Shown: positions 20,583-32,832 of the stretch, piece by piece | How positions within the stretch are numbered: the stretch's first letter is position 1 | Layout: each line of letters starts with the position of its first letter | NCBI GenBank assembly: GCA_029216955.1 | Contig: JANAVB010003400.1 | Coordinates: forward strand, 20,099,988-20,163,987 | Direction of reading: 5' to 3' | Length of the DNA stretch: 64,000 nt | From: Iris pallida | Taxonomy: Eukaryota > Streptophyta > Magnoliopsida > Asparagales > Iridaceae | The notes under the pieces: model-generated | The model's database searches: none | Told to the model about the DNA's origin: nothing | The model's input: the letters and a program-made list of their open reading frames with translations, nothing else | Program-made: the position numbers and the translations under genes

Positions 20583-20817
20583 GGCCTTAAAGAGAGAGAA
20601 AATTCATTACTCTATTTTCCTTCAAAACTTTCAAAAGACTTTTCATCTCTTCTCTGCACGAACCATGTCACCCAAGGCTGCCAAGAGATCTGCGAAGGGC
20701 AAGGGGGCTGCACCGAGTGGCTCTCCTCCTGTGACAGCGTCCTCGCTAGTCTAAGAACCGATCCTGGGTGAGGCTACGCCTAAAAAAAAAGTCTTGAGCA
20801 TTAATTTACGACACTCA

Positions 20818-21035
20818 GACTTTTCCTCTGCCTGGGCGCATGTGCTCATGGCAACATGTTTATGTGAGCATTCATATGCGCCCACAGAAGCATGCGCCTA
20901 CACTGTGGTGTGTTATGCGCCCACATGCTGCTGCATGTTATGCACCCACATGCTGTTACATGTTATGCTCCCACATGCTGTTTGTATGTTTATACGCCTA
21001 TATGCTATTTGGGCGCATAACCCTTTGGGCGTATA
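20818..21035. repeat. GGGCGCATA motif cluster in the 5' part of element B antisense gene
   Basis: Around ten copies occur in both directions (GGGCGCAT, ATGCGCCCAC, TATGCACCCAC, TACGCCTATA). Several copies sit in near-repeats of ACATGCTG-TGTTATGC. The stretch lies between the first ORF and the acceptor at 21100, so it may be an intron. No conserved protein here. Confidence 0.6.
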
Positions 21036-24000
21036 AGATTCCTCCAGCACTTAGTTTTTTCTGTAGATCCTGAGTCTGACATTCTCTTCTGTCCTTGCAG
21101 TTGACATACTTATCCCAGAACTTGGTGGAATCCCTTTCGGCTCAGCTTGCCAAGTCCTCGGCATAAGCCTCATAACCAACAAGGTCAGAAAGATTCGGGC
21201 CAAGATCAGTCATAACCAGCCTATGGAACGGACGATCGCCATACTTGAACAGGACAAGACCTTCCTGAAGCAGATGATTAATGACGAAAAGCTCTTGGAG
21301 GGGCACGTCATTTCAAGAAGCCGTACTTTCTGTTCGGTGACAGTGTAGGGTATGAATATGGCGAGATGATATGCTTGAGAAGTCCACTGGTGGTTAGGCT
21401 GAACAATCAGAGGTTATAGATATGGTTGATGGAGCGTCAGTATCTTTTGTCTGCGTTCACTGTCTTAGCCGTGCGACGACAGATGAAATGGGAGCTAACC
21501 CTTGAGCTCCCCGGAGTCGTCTCCAGAAGAATACAGTTCGACTTGGGAGATCAAAAGAAGGACACTTTCAAGTGTATCAGGCGCTCTACATCTTACTCCA
21601 CGGGGGGGGGGGGGGAGGGGTTACAACCTGGTGCCATAATAAACGACATCCCGACTGACCTCCACCCTTATGCTGCCGACATGCTTTGTAATCTGATGAT
21701 GTCGGAGGACGTGTCGTATCCCGTAGGGAAAATACAGATGAAAGGTTGGAGGTATCCAGTTTCATTCTGGAGCAACCTCACTGACTGGGTGCTTTCCACG
21801 TATGAAGCCACCTTGAAGACTGCTGGCCCTTTTTATGCTATTAGGGCTACCCAATATGGCGTCAATTGGAAAATATTTGTCTTCTTGGTGGAGTTATACA
21901 ACCTTCACACTTGTACTTTCTTTACTCCGGGCGGGGAGATGTGATTGGCTCTCCACGAGATACAGGAAGTGTCGAAGCTTTCTTAGGGCATAGAGCCGTT
22001 TAAAGAGTACGTGCCTTGTGATGAGAAGCTCTAAGACCTGGAGAATGAGAACTCCGAGATAATGGATGTATCTAAGGAGTTATTCTGCCACCTCCTCATC
22101 TGCCATAGGATCAACAAGAAAGGAAGGACCGAAGGGGCCAATCCCCACACAAGAGCTTGGATGGGCTACATCTTCGTTCAAGAAGAAGGAGAGGATCCGG
22201 CCTCCTTTTCAATTTTAAAACCTATGACCAAGTCCGAGATAGAAGTTCGGATGGCAGATTATGATACAGCGGATGCTGAGGACAGTGATGATCCTGAGGG
22301 AAAGTTCTCGATCGGCCACTACTTCCGTCAGCATGAATATCCGTTGTCGAAGAAAGCCATGCTGGCAATTTTCTTGATGATCTGGCTTCGTGACTGTATA
22401 GTCCCTGGGGGTTCAGGGACTATTGAGAGGATAAGCCAGAGCATAATACTTCCGGCTATGAAGCTGGTATTCGGATACCAGCTTGCCTTGCTTCCAGCGA
22501 TGGTCTGTGCCATTAAACGGGGTCTACGAGATTTTGTTAGAAATGCGGCGACTCCTGACGGCAGAAACAACTTCGCCCGGACCGTACTTCCATATCATTT
22601 CTTGATGAGGTGGCTACTGCTGTACTGTCCTATCTTGGTGAACGCTGGGCCGACGAAGGACTCTTTGGCGGGAGACGCCTTTCTTCGTAGATTCCTGACA
22701 CAGACTGGGCCGTTACTGGTGTACCCGTTTGTAGAAGGGCTTTAAGCTTGTTGCAGAACTACAATTTTTTAGGGTATCCCCTCCATCTGGCAGTGGCAGT
22801 ACTGGAGACACCTTAGTGGATGAGGGAGTTCATACCACTAGCTTGACTGCTGGGGCGTTTCACTGGCTTCAGTCTATTAGGCCATCGTATCTGGTGCTCA
22901 GAAATATGAACCATGCCTATCTAGAGCCATACCTGCCGAGTCATTTCGCACGGCAGTTTGGCTACAGCCAGCTCCTTTTGGGAAATACTAGCCCGTATTT
23001 AGAGTCAATAGGCTGCATAATTGACGGGGCACGTGCCTGGGTATATTACAACGCCGGATGCACGGAGGCAATCTTTACTCTGCCCGCAGATAAGCCCGAG
23101 ACCCACGTATGCTATGTTGCCGCCAATTTTATGTTCAGATCAATACCTTTCATCCCCGGTATGATCGTGAACAGAGCTTAATATTAGGGACTCAGTTTGG
23201 CCCTCCTTTTGCGAAATGAGCCCAAAAGGCGCCGAAGGGCCATAAGAAGGAGAGCGCTACCCCAACTGTAAAGCCAGTCGCAGCACCACGGCCGAGGGCT
23301 ATCCTTAGGGAGCCGGCAGTGCCTCCAAAGGAGGACACGAAAGATGATTCTGCTCTTCTCAATCCTCCTCAGAAGAGGAAAGCTTCAAATGAATTGGCCC
23401 AATAGCCAACTTTTAAGAGGAAGAAGAAGACTGTTGCCCTAAAGAGTGCTAAGGAAGTGGGTGCTGGCTTACCTCCCTTGAGAAGGTCTTCCCGGCAAAC
23501 TGGAAGAAGTGGAACGGCGTCGCGGGTCATTACCATTCGGGAGCTAAATCCCTTCCTAGACTCCATAGCCCTTTTGGTTCAAGCCATTAGAAGCTTTCTC
23601 ACCCTTGAGTTTGTCCTTTGCACAGGACCCTGAAATTGCAGCTGAGGCAGGTGCCTCCTCATCTGAAGAAGTGGACGTGACAACAGTGTCTATCACTACC
23701 ACATTTCTAGCTTGAGGGTATTTTGGTCATTTTTAAAATTTTGGAATTATTTGGAATTATTTAGTATTAATTATAATTTAGAAATTTTAAGTGATTTTTT
23801 AGTATAATTGATTTGGTGCTATTATTGACTTTGACTCAGGGTGACTTAGGAGACTGTCCTAGAAGCTAACCTAGATCATGACCACTTGGTTAGAGTGTGT
23901 AACCCTAGCTTGAGCTAAGTTAGTAATATTCAACTCATTAGAATTTATTTGGAGAGAATAGGAATTTATTAGGCTAGTTAATGGCTTGTGATTTCACAAG

Positions 24001-24449
24001 TCATGATTTATGACTTAAGCCCATAGAGGCCCAAAACCCAACACCATGTAAACCCTAACCTAGCCCAATACCCCCCTTGGCCGGCCACTTAGGGATTCTC
24101 CATCTATTTAATGACTCCTAGAAGTTAGGGCTAGCCTCCCTTAGAAATATTTGCAAGTTTAAGAAAGAGGTAAGTCCCCAACTTCAATAATTCCTAGAAA
24201 ATTCATTTCAATTCCTTTTCCACCCAAACCAATTGCAATAGGTTCTAAATTTATTCTACTTGCTGTTGGTATTGAGAAATTTCAGGGGAGAAATAATTTG
24301 GGAGAGTTTTGGAAGCTTGAGGATCCACTCATATTGGGGCTTTTTGAGCCTTTGCAAATCCATAGGTAAATTCAAATCTACACCATAAAATACTATTTTT
24401 ATTGCATATTCAGGAAGCCCTAGGCCTACCCTAACTGTAGGTATAGCTA

Positions 24450-24840
24450 ATCCTAGGTTTCGAGTCCGATACGTGTCCGTATCGGACACGTATCAGTCCA
24501 TGTATGTAGGTGTTTGAGGAAATGCCCCAAAGGGCATTTCGATTTGATTTCAGGAATGTATTTGAATAGGAAATTAGATTTTAACCTTGCTTAGGGGATT
24601 CCAGTGTCCTGAGTCGTTTCCTGTTTTGTGTCGTGTCGGTTTGGACACACGAACACGCGGGTGCACCACGTGCACGCGAGCACTGTTGCTCCCCTGCTGC
24701 TCGGGGTCATTTGCGCCGTGGACATGACACGTGGACGCGTGGTATTGGACACACACGAAGAGGCAGTGACTGACACCACGTGTGTCAAGTTTCACGACCT
24801 CTCGTATCGTATCGGACACGAAATCGTACGTGCATGGGGA
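24450..24840. repeat. GGACACG / CGTGTCC motif cluster in solo LTR C
   Basis: Repeated GGACACG, CGTGTCC and GTGTCGTGTC words, several as inverted pairs (for example CGTGTCCGTATCGGACACG at 24472-24490). Related words fill the matching part of element E's LTR. Confidence 0.75.
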
Positions 24841-25849
24841 ATGCACTGTGCGTACCAGTGTACTATTTTGTGTTCTCTGTTTACATTCAGTTTTAAATAT
24901 TAAATTCATGTTTTTAATTGCTAAATTAGATCCAAATATGATGTATGATATATGTTAGATTAGGTTTACATGATAGTTTAGTTGTTGATGTGAATTTTGA
25001 TTCGAATGTTGGGTTAATGCCATTCGGCTGATACATGCTACACAGGTTACTGATACTTGGTTGTTTTTCTATTTTCCTAACTTTTAAATCCTATGTTAAG
25101 TAATGTTTTTCACTGTTAAATGTTTCCCACATACTGTTGTTCATGTTTAGCTTAATCTTACATTCGAATTTGGCTTTTGGTTGTAAATGGGATAATTAGA
25201 CAGTGAGTTGATTTCGAATAGCCATGACTGATTTTGATGATATGTCAACTGTTAACCAATCCTAATAAAATATAACCTGGACTGATTGCCTATAAACTGA
25301 GATTGGTTCCGTCCTATTTAAACTGAGATTTGTGTTTCCTTAATGAACTAAGATAGAAATGATTTATTCATTGGTTAACTGATTTCATGATTGGTTCAAT
25401 TTACATTCGAATTTGGTTTTGTTGAGAATGGGATAGCTGATACATTGGTGGTTGGGTTTCAGTTCTATATATGAACTGTAATTGAATATTTTAATTCAAT
25501 TCTTAATATCTTGAATTAGTTTCCCTTCCTTCTTAACTGAACTGTAATCAAATGAGCAAATGCACATAAGTGTATTCACTGTTTCCCTTCCTAAACCTGA
25601 GAATTGATTCTCTTAATATCTGAACTGATTTCCTTTAACCTGAGAATTCCAGTTGACACCACACAGGTTATTGCCATGCCACTGATTTCCAGGATATGTG
25701 GTTAGCTCACTGATTTCATGTTCTGCTCACTGTTCATGTTTTCTCTATTTTCCTAATATGTACACTGTTTGCAAATGATTCCCTGTTTTTCTTGGCATAT
25801 GACACTGCACACAGGGTCACACTGTATACAGGTTCCTCACACCCTCATG

Positions 25850-26145
25850 CCATGTCTCACTAACACACACACATATGTCTATTTCACACACACACACACA
25901 TGTCACCACCACATCCCCTTTCCTTATTCTCTATGTATGTGTATATATACACATGTATACTTATGGGTATGTGGCATATACATATATGTATCTTATATAA
26001 TATGTGTGTACTATTATATATATTAGATATATATGTATGTGTGGTATACATAAAGGTAACCTATATGCTAATGTGTATTTCTATATTAGCTTATATAAAT
26101 ATATCTATGAGAGTATTATATTTTAGATATATATATTGTCATGTG
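25850..26145. repeat. CA-rich and TA-rich simple repeats in solo LTR C
   Basis: ACACAC runs (about 25862-25905) are followed by TATATG/TATATA-rich DNA to about 26140. Element E's LTR has CA runs at the matching place (49176-49290). No gene. Confidence 0.7.
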
Positions 26146-26456
26146 TAGATGTGATTTGTAGGTTGGTTTAGGCATGGTATTGCCTAATAGCCTAGACTAG
26201 GGCTCTTAGCCTATGGATGTGGCTTGAATGCCAGTATAGAGTCTAGTTAGACTTGTTTAGTCTTGATTAGACTAGTTAGACTAGTATAGGCTTGTTTGAC
26301 TTAGGTTTGACCTAGTTGACCTAGTTTGACTTCTAGGGTTGACCAGAGTTGACCAATAGTTGACTTTGGCCTAGATTGACCTAGATTCATGTAGAATACA
26401 TTGACTTGCATATTATTATCATTTTTAGACTCATAGTGACTTGTATTGTTCTATAG

Positions 26457-26510
26457 GAGCCAGACACCACTCCTCGGATAGTACTTTCATCTTGGATATT
26501 CAGATAGCAG
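26457..26510 (+). CDS. LTR-encoded acidic peptide in C, upstream exon
   Basis: A 54-nt exon lies between acceptor TTCTATAG and the perfect donor CAG|GTGAGT. In the frame that continues into 27162 it reads ARHHSSDSTFILDIQIA. Element E's matching exon is also 54 nt and reads DRHLSSGSTSSSDIQLS, with several synonymous third-base changes. Confidence 0.55.
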
Positions 26511-27161
26511 GTGAGTACATTCTTTGATCTTTTTATACCTGTCTGGGACTATATTCTTGCTCTAAATTACTTTACTTGATGCTGACACGTATCTTTCACG
26601 GATTAGTACTATATGGATCCTTTCCTGAGATGTTATCCCTCTACGGGTGCATCGGTATCATGTGCGTCAGGTACTCCTTGTACTCGTACTAGTTCATGTA
26701 TTTACATGTTCTCATGTGCCTTCATGTACTATCATGTGTCTCATGTACTACTCATTACATGAGTTCACGTATCTTTAGCTGTATTCATGTGCCAATAACG
26801 TAACTTGAATGGATCCTTGTGTATTGATTGGGGCAGGGTGAGTAGAATTGGTTATGTGAACATTATCCCCAGTAGGTATTCATGTGCCTCTTAGTTGTAT
26901 TCATCTGCCTCTTAGTTGTATTCATGTGCCCCTAAGCCGTTTACATAACCATATTGTACTCTAAATCACTTAGCCACTTACAGTCTTTACTTATCATGTA
27001 TTTACTTTCAGTTACAAATATCTCCTGTTTTCCCATACTTCATTTCCAGCATTTTCTGTATTTTACTCTATTGCATGCTTTATACTCCTAACCTGTTATG
27101 AACTGTTTTGAGAGATATGTGCTTGTTTCCGTCCTGATTGGACCTGTAGAAAATTTTACAG

Positions 27162-27271
27162 AGGACGAGGAGGAGGCCTGCTTAGATACTTTCTATGGGA
27201 CAGCCTTAGAGGACACTTGCGATCCGGACTTCCAGTCGGATCCCTTAGTTGTAGAGACTGTTGTTCCATAG
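27162..27271 (+). CDS. LTR-encoded acidic peptide in C, last exon
   Basis: Follows acceptor TTTTACAG. With the last G of the upstream exon it reads EDEEEACLDTFYGTALED and continues to TAG at 27269-27271. The matching part of E (50547-50662) is the same length class and mostly synonymous in its changes, but has TAA where C has the Tyr codon TAT. Rich in Asp/Glu. I do not recognise a family. Confidence 0.55.
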
Positions 27272-27826
27272 ATATCTTTATCTTATTTTATAGTATTGGA
27301 GATTGAGTTGTATATTTGGATCTGTATTATTTCTGGATGTTAGTGGAGTTTATCTAGACACTTAGTTTTCTCTTTATTATATTTCCTGTGGATTTGGATC
27401 TTGCATCTTTTATATCATTCTATCTTATCGTATTCTACCTTAGATGTGATTGAGATATATTCTGTTATGTTACCCCCATTCGGGGAGTATAACTGTTATT
27501 ACCTTAAACTGTTAGATGTTGTGACCTAGGACAGCGTTCTACTGCCGACACTGTGGCGTAGGCTGGACGTACCCACGTCTTGTGCCCTTACTCTAGGGTA
27601 CGGGTCGTGACAGTGTCCCCTCCTTGTCCTCGACTGGCAGATGACGTTCAACCTTTCCCAGTCAAGGAGGCTGAATCAAAGGATGATCAGGGCGAATGCC
27701 CGGATTATGGTGGCGACCAGAAAGCCAGTACTTCTTTCGATATCTCCTTGGGGACGATATCTGAAATTGGGGCCATAATGAAAGACTTGGATGAAAATTA
27801 AGTCCAATCGGCTCACCCTCTCGTGG

Positions 27827-27922
27827 GTACGTTATCTTTGCACCTCTCTTCGGATGAGATTTTTCGACTTCGATTTTGCGTGCTCCTCGTGAGGCCGACT
27901 GCCATTGTATATTCCCTTGTAG
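27827..27922 (+). other. Intron 1 of element B antisense gene
   Basis: Donor GTGG|GTACGT and acceptor TTCCCTTGTAG|AC, 96 nt, phase 1. The acceptor context TTGTATATTCCC resembles that of A's intron 1 (TTGTATTCCCC). The reading frame is kept. Confidence 0.55.
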
Positions 27923-28240
27923 ACAAGGAGAATGAACCACTCATAGAGATAGCCCAAGATATTACGGAAGGAAAAGAGGTTGTCCCTGGCTCCACTGGAG
28001 TTGCTGGTGCGGAGGATTCTATCAGTAAGTTGACATCGGCTGCAGAAGGAGAGGTTGAACAGCCTCCTGAGGTGGTTGTTGCTGAATCTTCTTCCGGTCC
28101 ATCGGGGGCCGTAGATGATATACAGCCTGATGCTGCTCGGGGCCTTGACATTCTTCTTCTTGAACAACCTGGGCCTGCCCTCGGTTTCCCTAAAGCCAAG
28201 ACCGATGACTTAGCCCAAGTTGGCGCTGAGCATGCCGAAG

Positions 28241-28307
28241 GTACGAAATTACAACTCTTTCGTACTCTCCTTTTTTGTTACTGATACATATATTGTTTTT
28301 TTGTCAG
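28241..28307 (+). other. Intron 2 of element B antisense gene
   Basis: Donor GAAG|GTACGA and acceptor TTTTTTGTCAG|GT, 67 nt, phase 1. Removal joins the acidic frame (27823 onward) to the coiled-coil frame (28308 onward), which are otherwise out of phase. Confidence 0.7.
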
Positions 28308-29143
28308 GTTCGGCTTCTTGTCAGGCATCTCTTCCTGGAGCTCAAGAACCTCATCAAGATTCCTCCCCGACGAACTCCACCGAAGACGACGAGATGGCCC
28401 ATGAAGTTGTCAAAGCTTTCTATTCTATTTTGAAAGTAAAGCTTACTGGAGTCTTGAATCGAAACGCCGCCTTTGGCCCTGTGAAGGCTGTTACTAAATG
28501 CCAGGTGGTAGTCCTTGAGAGCATCGTCGGCTATGAAGAGCGGGCTAATGCTCTAAGAAGGGTTCTGAATGATCTCGAGAGTCAGGTGGCCAGATTCCGG
28601 GATGCCAAACAACGGAGCCCGACGTCGCTGTTCCGTATAGAAAAAGAGGCCTTAGTCGCGGCTCTCGCAGAAGAGGGGGCTACTTTCCAAGCAAGAAAGG
28701 ATGCCCTCGCTCAAGAGATCAATGAATTGGCTGATCAGTATGAGCAGTTCAACACTACGAGTAAGGCACGTACTGCTTCGAAGAATAAGCTGGCTGCACA
28801 GATTAATGAGAAATACAACTGGAGGCCAGCTTGAGGACAACGATGTCTGAATAGGAGAACTATTTGGTTCAGGCTACCATGATCGCCACAACTTCTGACC
28901 ACTTAAAAGAACAGCTGGTGAAGTTGGAGGGAGAGCACGTGAATCTGATCCCCTTCCGGGATGAGGCTGCTCGTCAAGAAGAGGCGCGCTGTCATCCTAC
29001 CGCGAAGTCCGAAGCCGAAATTGTGGCTCAAAGGGATAGTATCAATCGATTGTGTATCCCTTAGATTTCTCTTCTAATAGGCTCAATTAGCCGTCAAGAC
29101 TCCTGTATCTTTTTCTTTTCTCTGTCTTTTGATAGACATTTTT

Positions 29144-29149
29144 AATAAA
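29144..29149 (+). terminator. Poly(A) signal of element B antisense gene
   Basis: AATAAATAAT lies about 80 nt after the last stop (29064), in a T-rich stretch. Confidence 0.45.
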
Positions 29150-29194
29150 TAATCTTTTGGCTTTCAAAATTCATGAATGAAGTTTATGAAATAT

Positions 29195-29560
29195 CAGAAC
29201 TAGAGGAAATGTGGACGTAGTAAGGATATTTCTGGTGGGTATTACGCTGGAAAATTTGATGTAGACTTATTATCCATTTTTTATTCAAGGTTCTTGAATA
29301 TAGATAATAAGTTGAAAGAAGCTACTAATAGAGGTAATATGGATGTAATAGCAGAGGATGTTCTATATCTGACCAGAGGTAATATGGACGTGGAAGGATA
29401 TATAACATTAGGTAGGAGTGGATAATTCAGAGGTAATATGGACGTGATTATCCTTGATGAATGCTTTGCTCAGAGGTTATATGGACGTGGCAAAACATTT
29501 CTTATTCATCCCACTGGGAAAATAATTATCGAAAAACAGTTCAGAGGTAATATGGATGTG
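29195..29560. repeat. AGAGGTAATATGGACGTG repeats in element B
   Basis: Six copies (about 29201, 29330, 29375, 29430, 29471, 29543), with single-base variants, spaced 40-130 bp apart in the convergent zone between the end of the antisense gene and the integrase end. No gene lies here. The same motif occupies the same zone in A and D. Confidence 0.85.
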
Positions 29561-29775
29561 ACTTATTTTCGTCAGACCGAGTTTGGGCAGAGTCCAAAAC
29601 GAAAATAATTCTACTGGGGAATCTTTTTAAAGGACCTATTATCCATGCCGTATTTAAGACTCTTGAAATACGGATAATAGTTAAATATTTTTTTTTGAAT
29701 CACATAAACATTGCACTGTATATTTATATGACTAAAACAGGGTATATGTGAACGGTGTTCATGAAGGTTACACAA

Positions 29776-30956
29776 TATTTTTTTCAGGAACTTGCCGTTG
29801 ATCGGTATCATGAGGAAGTCACCATCATGCTTGTTTAGTCGATACGCACCGTTAGAATACACTAATTCTATAACGAAAGGACCTTCCCATTTAGGTTGGA
29901 ATTTTCCTTTTGTCTTGTGCGTCATGACCATTGGTCTTCTCACTGCTAAGGCCAGGTCACCAACTTGGAATATTCTTTCCTTCACCTTTTTATTAAAGGC
30001 TCTGGAAAGGCGTGCTTGGTATAGCTTAATAGCTGCTGAGCTAATAAATTTTTTTCATCTAGCGCTTCGAGTTCTTGTAGTCGCAGACGGTAACTTTCTT
30101 TGGCAGTCAACTCACTAGCTAAGGCTACTCGAAGAGAGTTAATCTAGATTTCTAGGGGAAGAAGTGCTTCGCTCCGATAAACCAGAGAGAATGGCGTGGC
30201 AGGTTGGAGTCCGGACCGTTGTACGATAGGCCTAGAGACATTCGCTGTGCTACTCATTCCGATCGTGCTTGTTTGAAGACACGAACTTCTTGAGAAGTTT
30301 AATGATGGTCTTATTGAAGGCTTCTGCTAACCCATTAGCCGCTGGATTTTAAGCAATAGAGGTTACATTTTGGATTCAATTCTTATCACAGAACTGATAG
30401 AATGCATGGCTCGTGAATTGTGGACCATTATCATGGATGATCCTGCATGGTAGGTCGAAGCGATAGATAACGTGATGTTTGATGAAATTGATCACGTTCG
30501 ACGTCTTCACTTCGGTGAGCGGTATAGCTTTCGCCCATTTGGAGAAGTGATCGGTTATAGCTAGGATGAACTGATGTCCTCTGGAAGATGGCAGGCTGAT
30601 TGGGCCTATGACATCCATACCCCAGGCTTCAAATGGCCAAGATGCTACCGTTGGGTATAGAAACTTCGAAGGTTGATGAATGAAGTCGGCGTAGAATTGA
30701 CAAGCCCTACACTTCTTTGCATATTCAATAGCATCTGCTATCATGGGGGCCAATAATAACCCATTCGTCTAAGACGTTCTTGTAATTTGGGGCCTGGTTG
30801 ATGTGTACCACTAAATCTGTCGTAAGCCTCACAGAGTGCATGTTTGGCTTTTGTGTCTGATAAACATCGCAACAGTAGCCCATCGTAAGAGCGTCGGTAC
30901 AACATTTTGGTAGCCGTATCATAGTAAAATATGAGGGATCGCCTTTGGACAGACAC
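29776..30956 (-). pseudogene. Element B integrase
   Basis: HHCC part with CRAC (about 30690), core with WGMDVIGP (about 30620) and IIHDNGPQF (about 30430), and C-terminal part with KWEGPFVIE (about 29890) ending at GKFLKK near 29776. A frameshift near 30750 and a decayed stretch at 29990-30370 (covering the third catalytic residue) split the frame. Homologous to element A's integrase throughout. Confidence 0.85.
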
Positions 30957-31112
30957 TACTTCCTTTGGGTCCTCAGGGAGGATGCCGTAGCTGGCGTAGT
31001 CTATGAAAGGAAATCTTCAGTCGTTGACGTTTGTTTCTGTTGCGTAACTGTGACGAATATGCAAGACATCTTTCACACAAAATAGCTCTCGACCAGACAC
31101 TGTGATCGAATG

Positions 31113-31560
31113 CTAAGTATTGGTAGGGACGGTCAAGGAAGCAACAAGACCGGCTAAAGCATCTACTTCAATATTCTGTAGTCGAGGTACGTGCTCGATG
31201 AAGAATCCTGCAAAAGTAGAAGCCAATTCGATTGTCACTTTGTGATATGGGATGAGGTCTTCATGACAAACTTCATAATCCCCTAGGATCTGACTAACTA
31301 TTATCTTAGAATCGCCGTAAGCTTCTAGATAGTCAACTTTCTGTTGTTTTGCCAGTTGAAGGTCGATTAGTAGGGCATTATATTCGGCCATGTTATTGGT
31401 ACAGGATTCCACGAGAGAATATGCATGATGTATAACCAGATGGTCGGGTGACATAAGCATGATACCTACTCCGGCCATGATATTGTTTCTAGTCCTGTTC
31501 TTGATGCACCGTCAAAGAACATTCGCCAAATGGGTATTTCCTTAGTTGCGGTGTTAGATT
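31113..31560 (-). pseudogene. Element B second (archaeal-type) RNase H
   Basis: FFDGAS (about 31505) sits at the end of the RT-RNase H frame, and AEYNALL (about 31385), YGDSK (about 31315) and EVDALAG (about 31170) follow in the next frame after a frameshift near 31470. All four acidic residues are still present, as in A. Confidence 0.82.
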
Positions 31561-32832
31561 CCACTACTTTATCGGAGATTTCATCATAGAATTTGAAAGA
31601 TTCTAGCACCGGATGAGCTGCTAGGAAATCAGCTAACGCTTGGCCTTTTACTGCCTTCTGAGGGATGAACAACATATCGTATGGAGTCAACAGCATTGCC
31701 CATGTAGCTAAACGGGAATTAAGAGAACCCAGTTTAGTCATGAGTATTCTGAGAGGATTGACTTTAGATATGATGTGGATAGTCTGCCCAGACACATAGT
31801 GGCGTGTCTTCTGGATAGCAAATACCAGTGTGAGACATTCCTTTTCCACATGTGTGTATCTGTGCTCGGCACCCACCATCGTGCGACTGAGGTAGTAGAT
31901 TGCTTGTTCATGTCCGCCTTCATTCTTCTGAGCTAATAGGGCACCAAGGTAATGGTCCATTGCGCGGACATATAGTAAGAAGGGCTTTCCCATTATTGGA
32001 GCCACCAATACTGAGGGGCTTGTGAGATACTTCTTGATGTCGTCAAATACGCGTTGATATTGTTCAGTCCAGACGAAAGATACTCCATTCTTCATGAGCT
32101 GAGTGAACGGTTGGCACCTTCCAGAAAGATTTAAAATGAATCGTATGATGTAGGCTAGCCTTCCTTGAAGTCCACGTAGCTCTTTGAGATTTTTTAGGAG
32201 ACGCATATCGAGGATAGCTTTCACTTTCTCTGGGTCAAGATGTATACCCTTTGAAGTGATAACAAAACCAAGAAACTTGCCCTGGAGACTCCCAGAAAAG
32301 ACTTGGTTGGATTCATCTTGAGTTGATGTGTACGCATTAGTTCGAACACCGTTCTCAAATCTTGGAGGTGGTTGTCCTTGAGATAACTTTTAACTGTGAT
32401 ATCATCTACGTTGCATTCTACTATTTTGCGTAAATGATCACAAAAAATTATGTTCATAGCTCGCTGGTATGTCGCCCCTGCAATTTTTAATCTGAAGGGC
32501 ATCATCGTATAGCAGTATACCCCCAACGGTGTTCGAAAAGATGTGTGTTTCTCAGTGCCGGGGAACATCTTGATCTGGTTATAGCATGAGAACCCATCCA
32601 TGAAAGACATCTGCTCGAAGTCGTAAGTATTATCGATTATTACGTCGATGATCGGTAGAGGGAACTCATCCTTCGGGCATTCAGAGTTCAAATCGCGGTA
32701 ATCGATACAGACTCGAACTTTACCATTCTTTTTCATAACTGGCACAATATTAGCGACCCAGTCAGGGTGTTGTTCTTCACGAATAAACCCGCTTGAAATA
32801 AGCTTCTTGATTTCACTTTTGATGGCCTCCAT
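31560..32832 (-). pseudogene. Element B reverse transcriptase and first RNase H
   Basis: RVCIDYRDLN, SFMDGFSCYNQI and MPFRLKIA are recognisable, but the catalytic box reads NVDD where A has YVDD (about 32400). The RT frame and the RNase H frame are offset at about 32224. RNase H shows GALLAQKN and EHRYTHVEKECL. The NVDD change and the frameshift indicate a dead copy. Confidence 0.88.

Larger units (their letters stand above)
23691..27612 (+). mobile_element. Solo LTR C (Tekay-like), inserted in B's antisense gene
   Basis: The 3922-bp insert is flanked by GTGTC (23686-23690, 27613-27617). It starts TATCACTACC, with a likely G-to-A change of the TG end, and ends CGGGTCGTGACA. It shares many blocks with the LTR of element E, including the end region from GACCTAGGACAGCG to the terminus and the CCCCCATTCGGGGAGTAT hairpin. 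It has a GGACACG motif cluster and two predicted exons of an acidic peptide. No interior is present. Confidence 0.88.
20664..29064 (+). pseudogene. Element B antisense gene: PMD-like, NLS-like, acidic, coiled coil; interrupted by solo LTR C
   Basis: The first short ORF (20664, MSPKAAKRSAKGK) is lysine-rich. Then comes a motif-rich stretch (20818-21035) that may be intron, ending at acceptor CCTTGCAG (21100). The PMD-like part covers about 21103-23180 and includes MALHE-like, FARQFGY (about 22950) and IDGARAW (about 23020) motifs shared with A. Stops and frameshifts break it at several points, and a run of 14 G lies at 21602-21615. Basic stretches (about 23370-23430) precede solo LTR C at 23691-27612. 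After C come an acidic region, two phase-1 introns and a coiled coil (28380-29064). The 3' end has AATAAA at 29144. No longer functional. Confidence 0.6.

Noticed and set aside
21602..21615. Run of 14 G in B's antisense gene
   Set aside because: Probably polymerase slippage or sequencing uncertainty. It falls where the frame is already broken.
24574..24909. Paired sense/antisense ORFs in the GGACACG clusters of C and E (also 47551-47915, 54143-54507)
   Set aside because: They arise because the repeated CGTGTCC/GGACACG words lack stops. The two strands and three frames are equally open.
25862..25905. CA repeats as a Z-DNA or regulatory element
   Set aside because: Short and imperfect, shared with E's LTR by descent. 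Nothing beyond a simple repeat can be supported.
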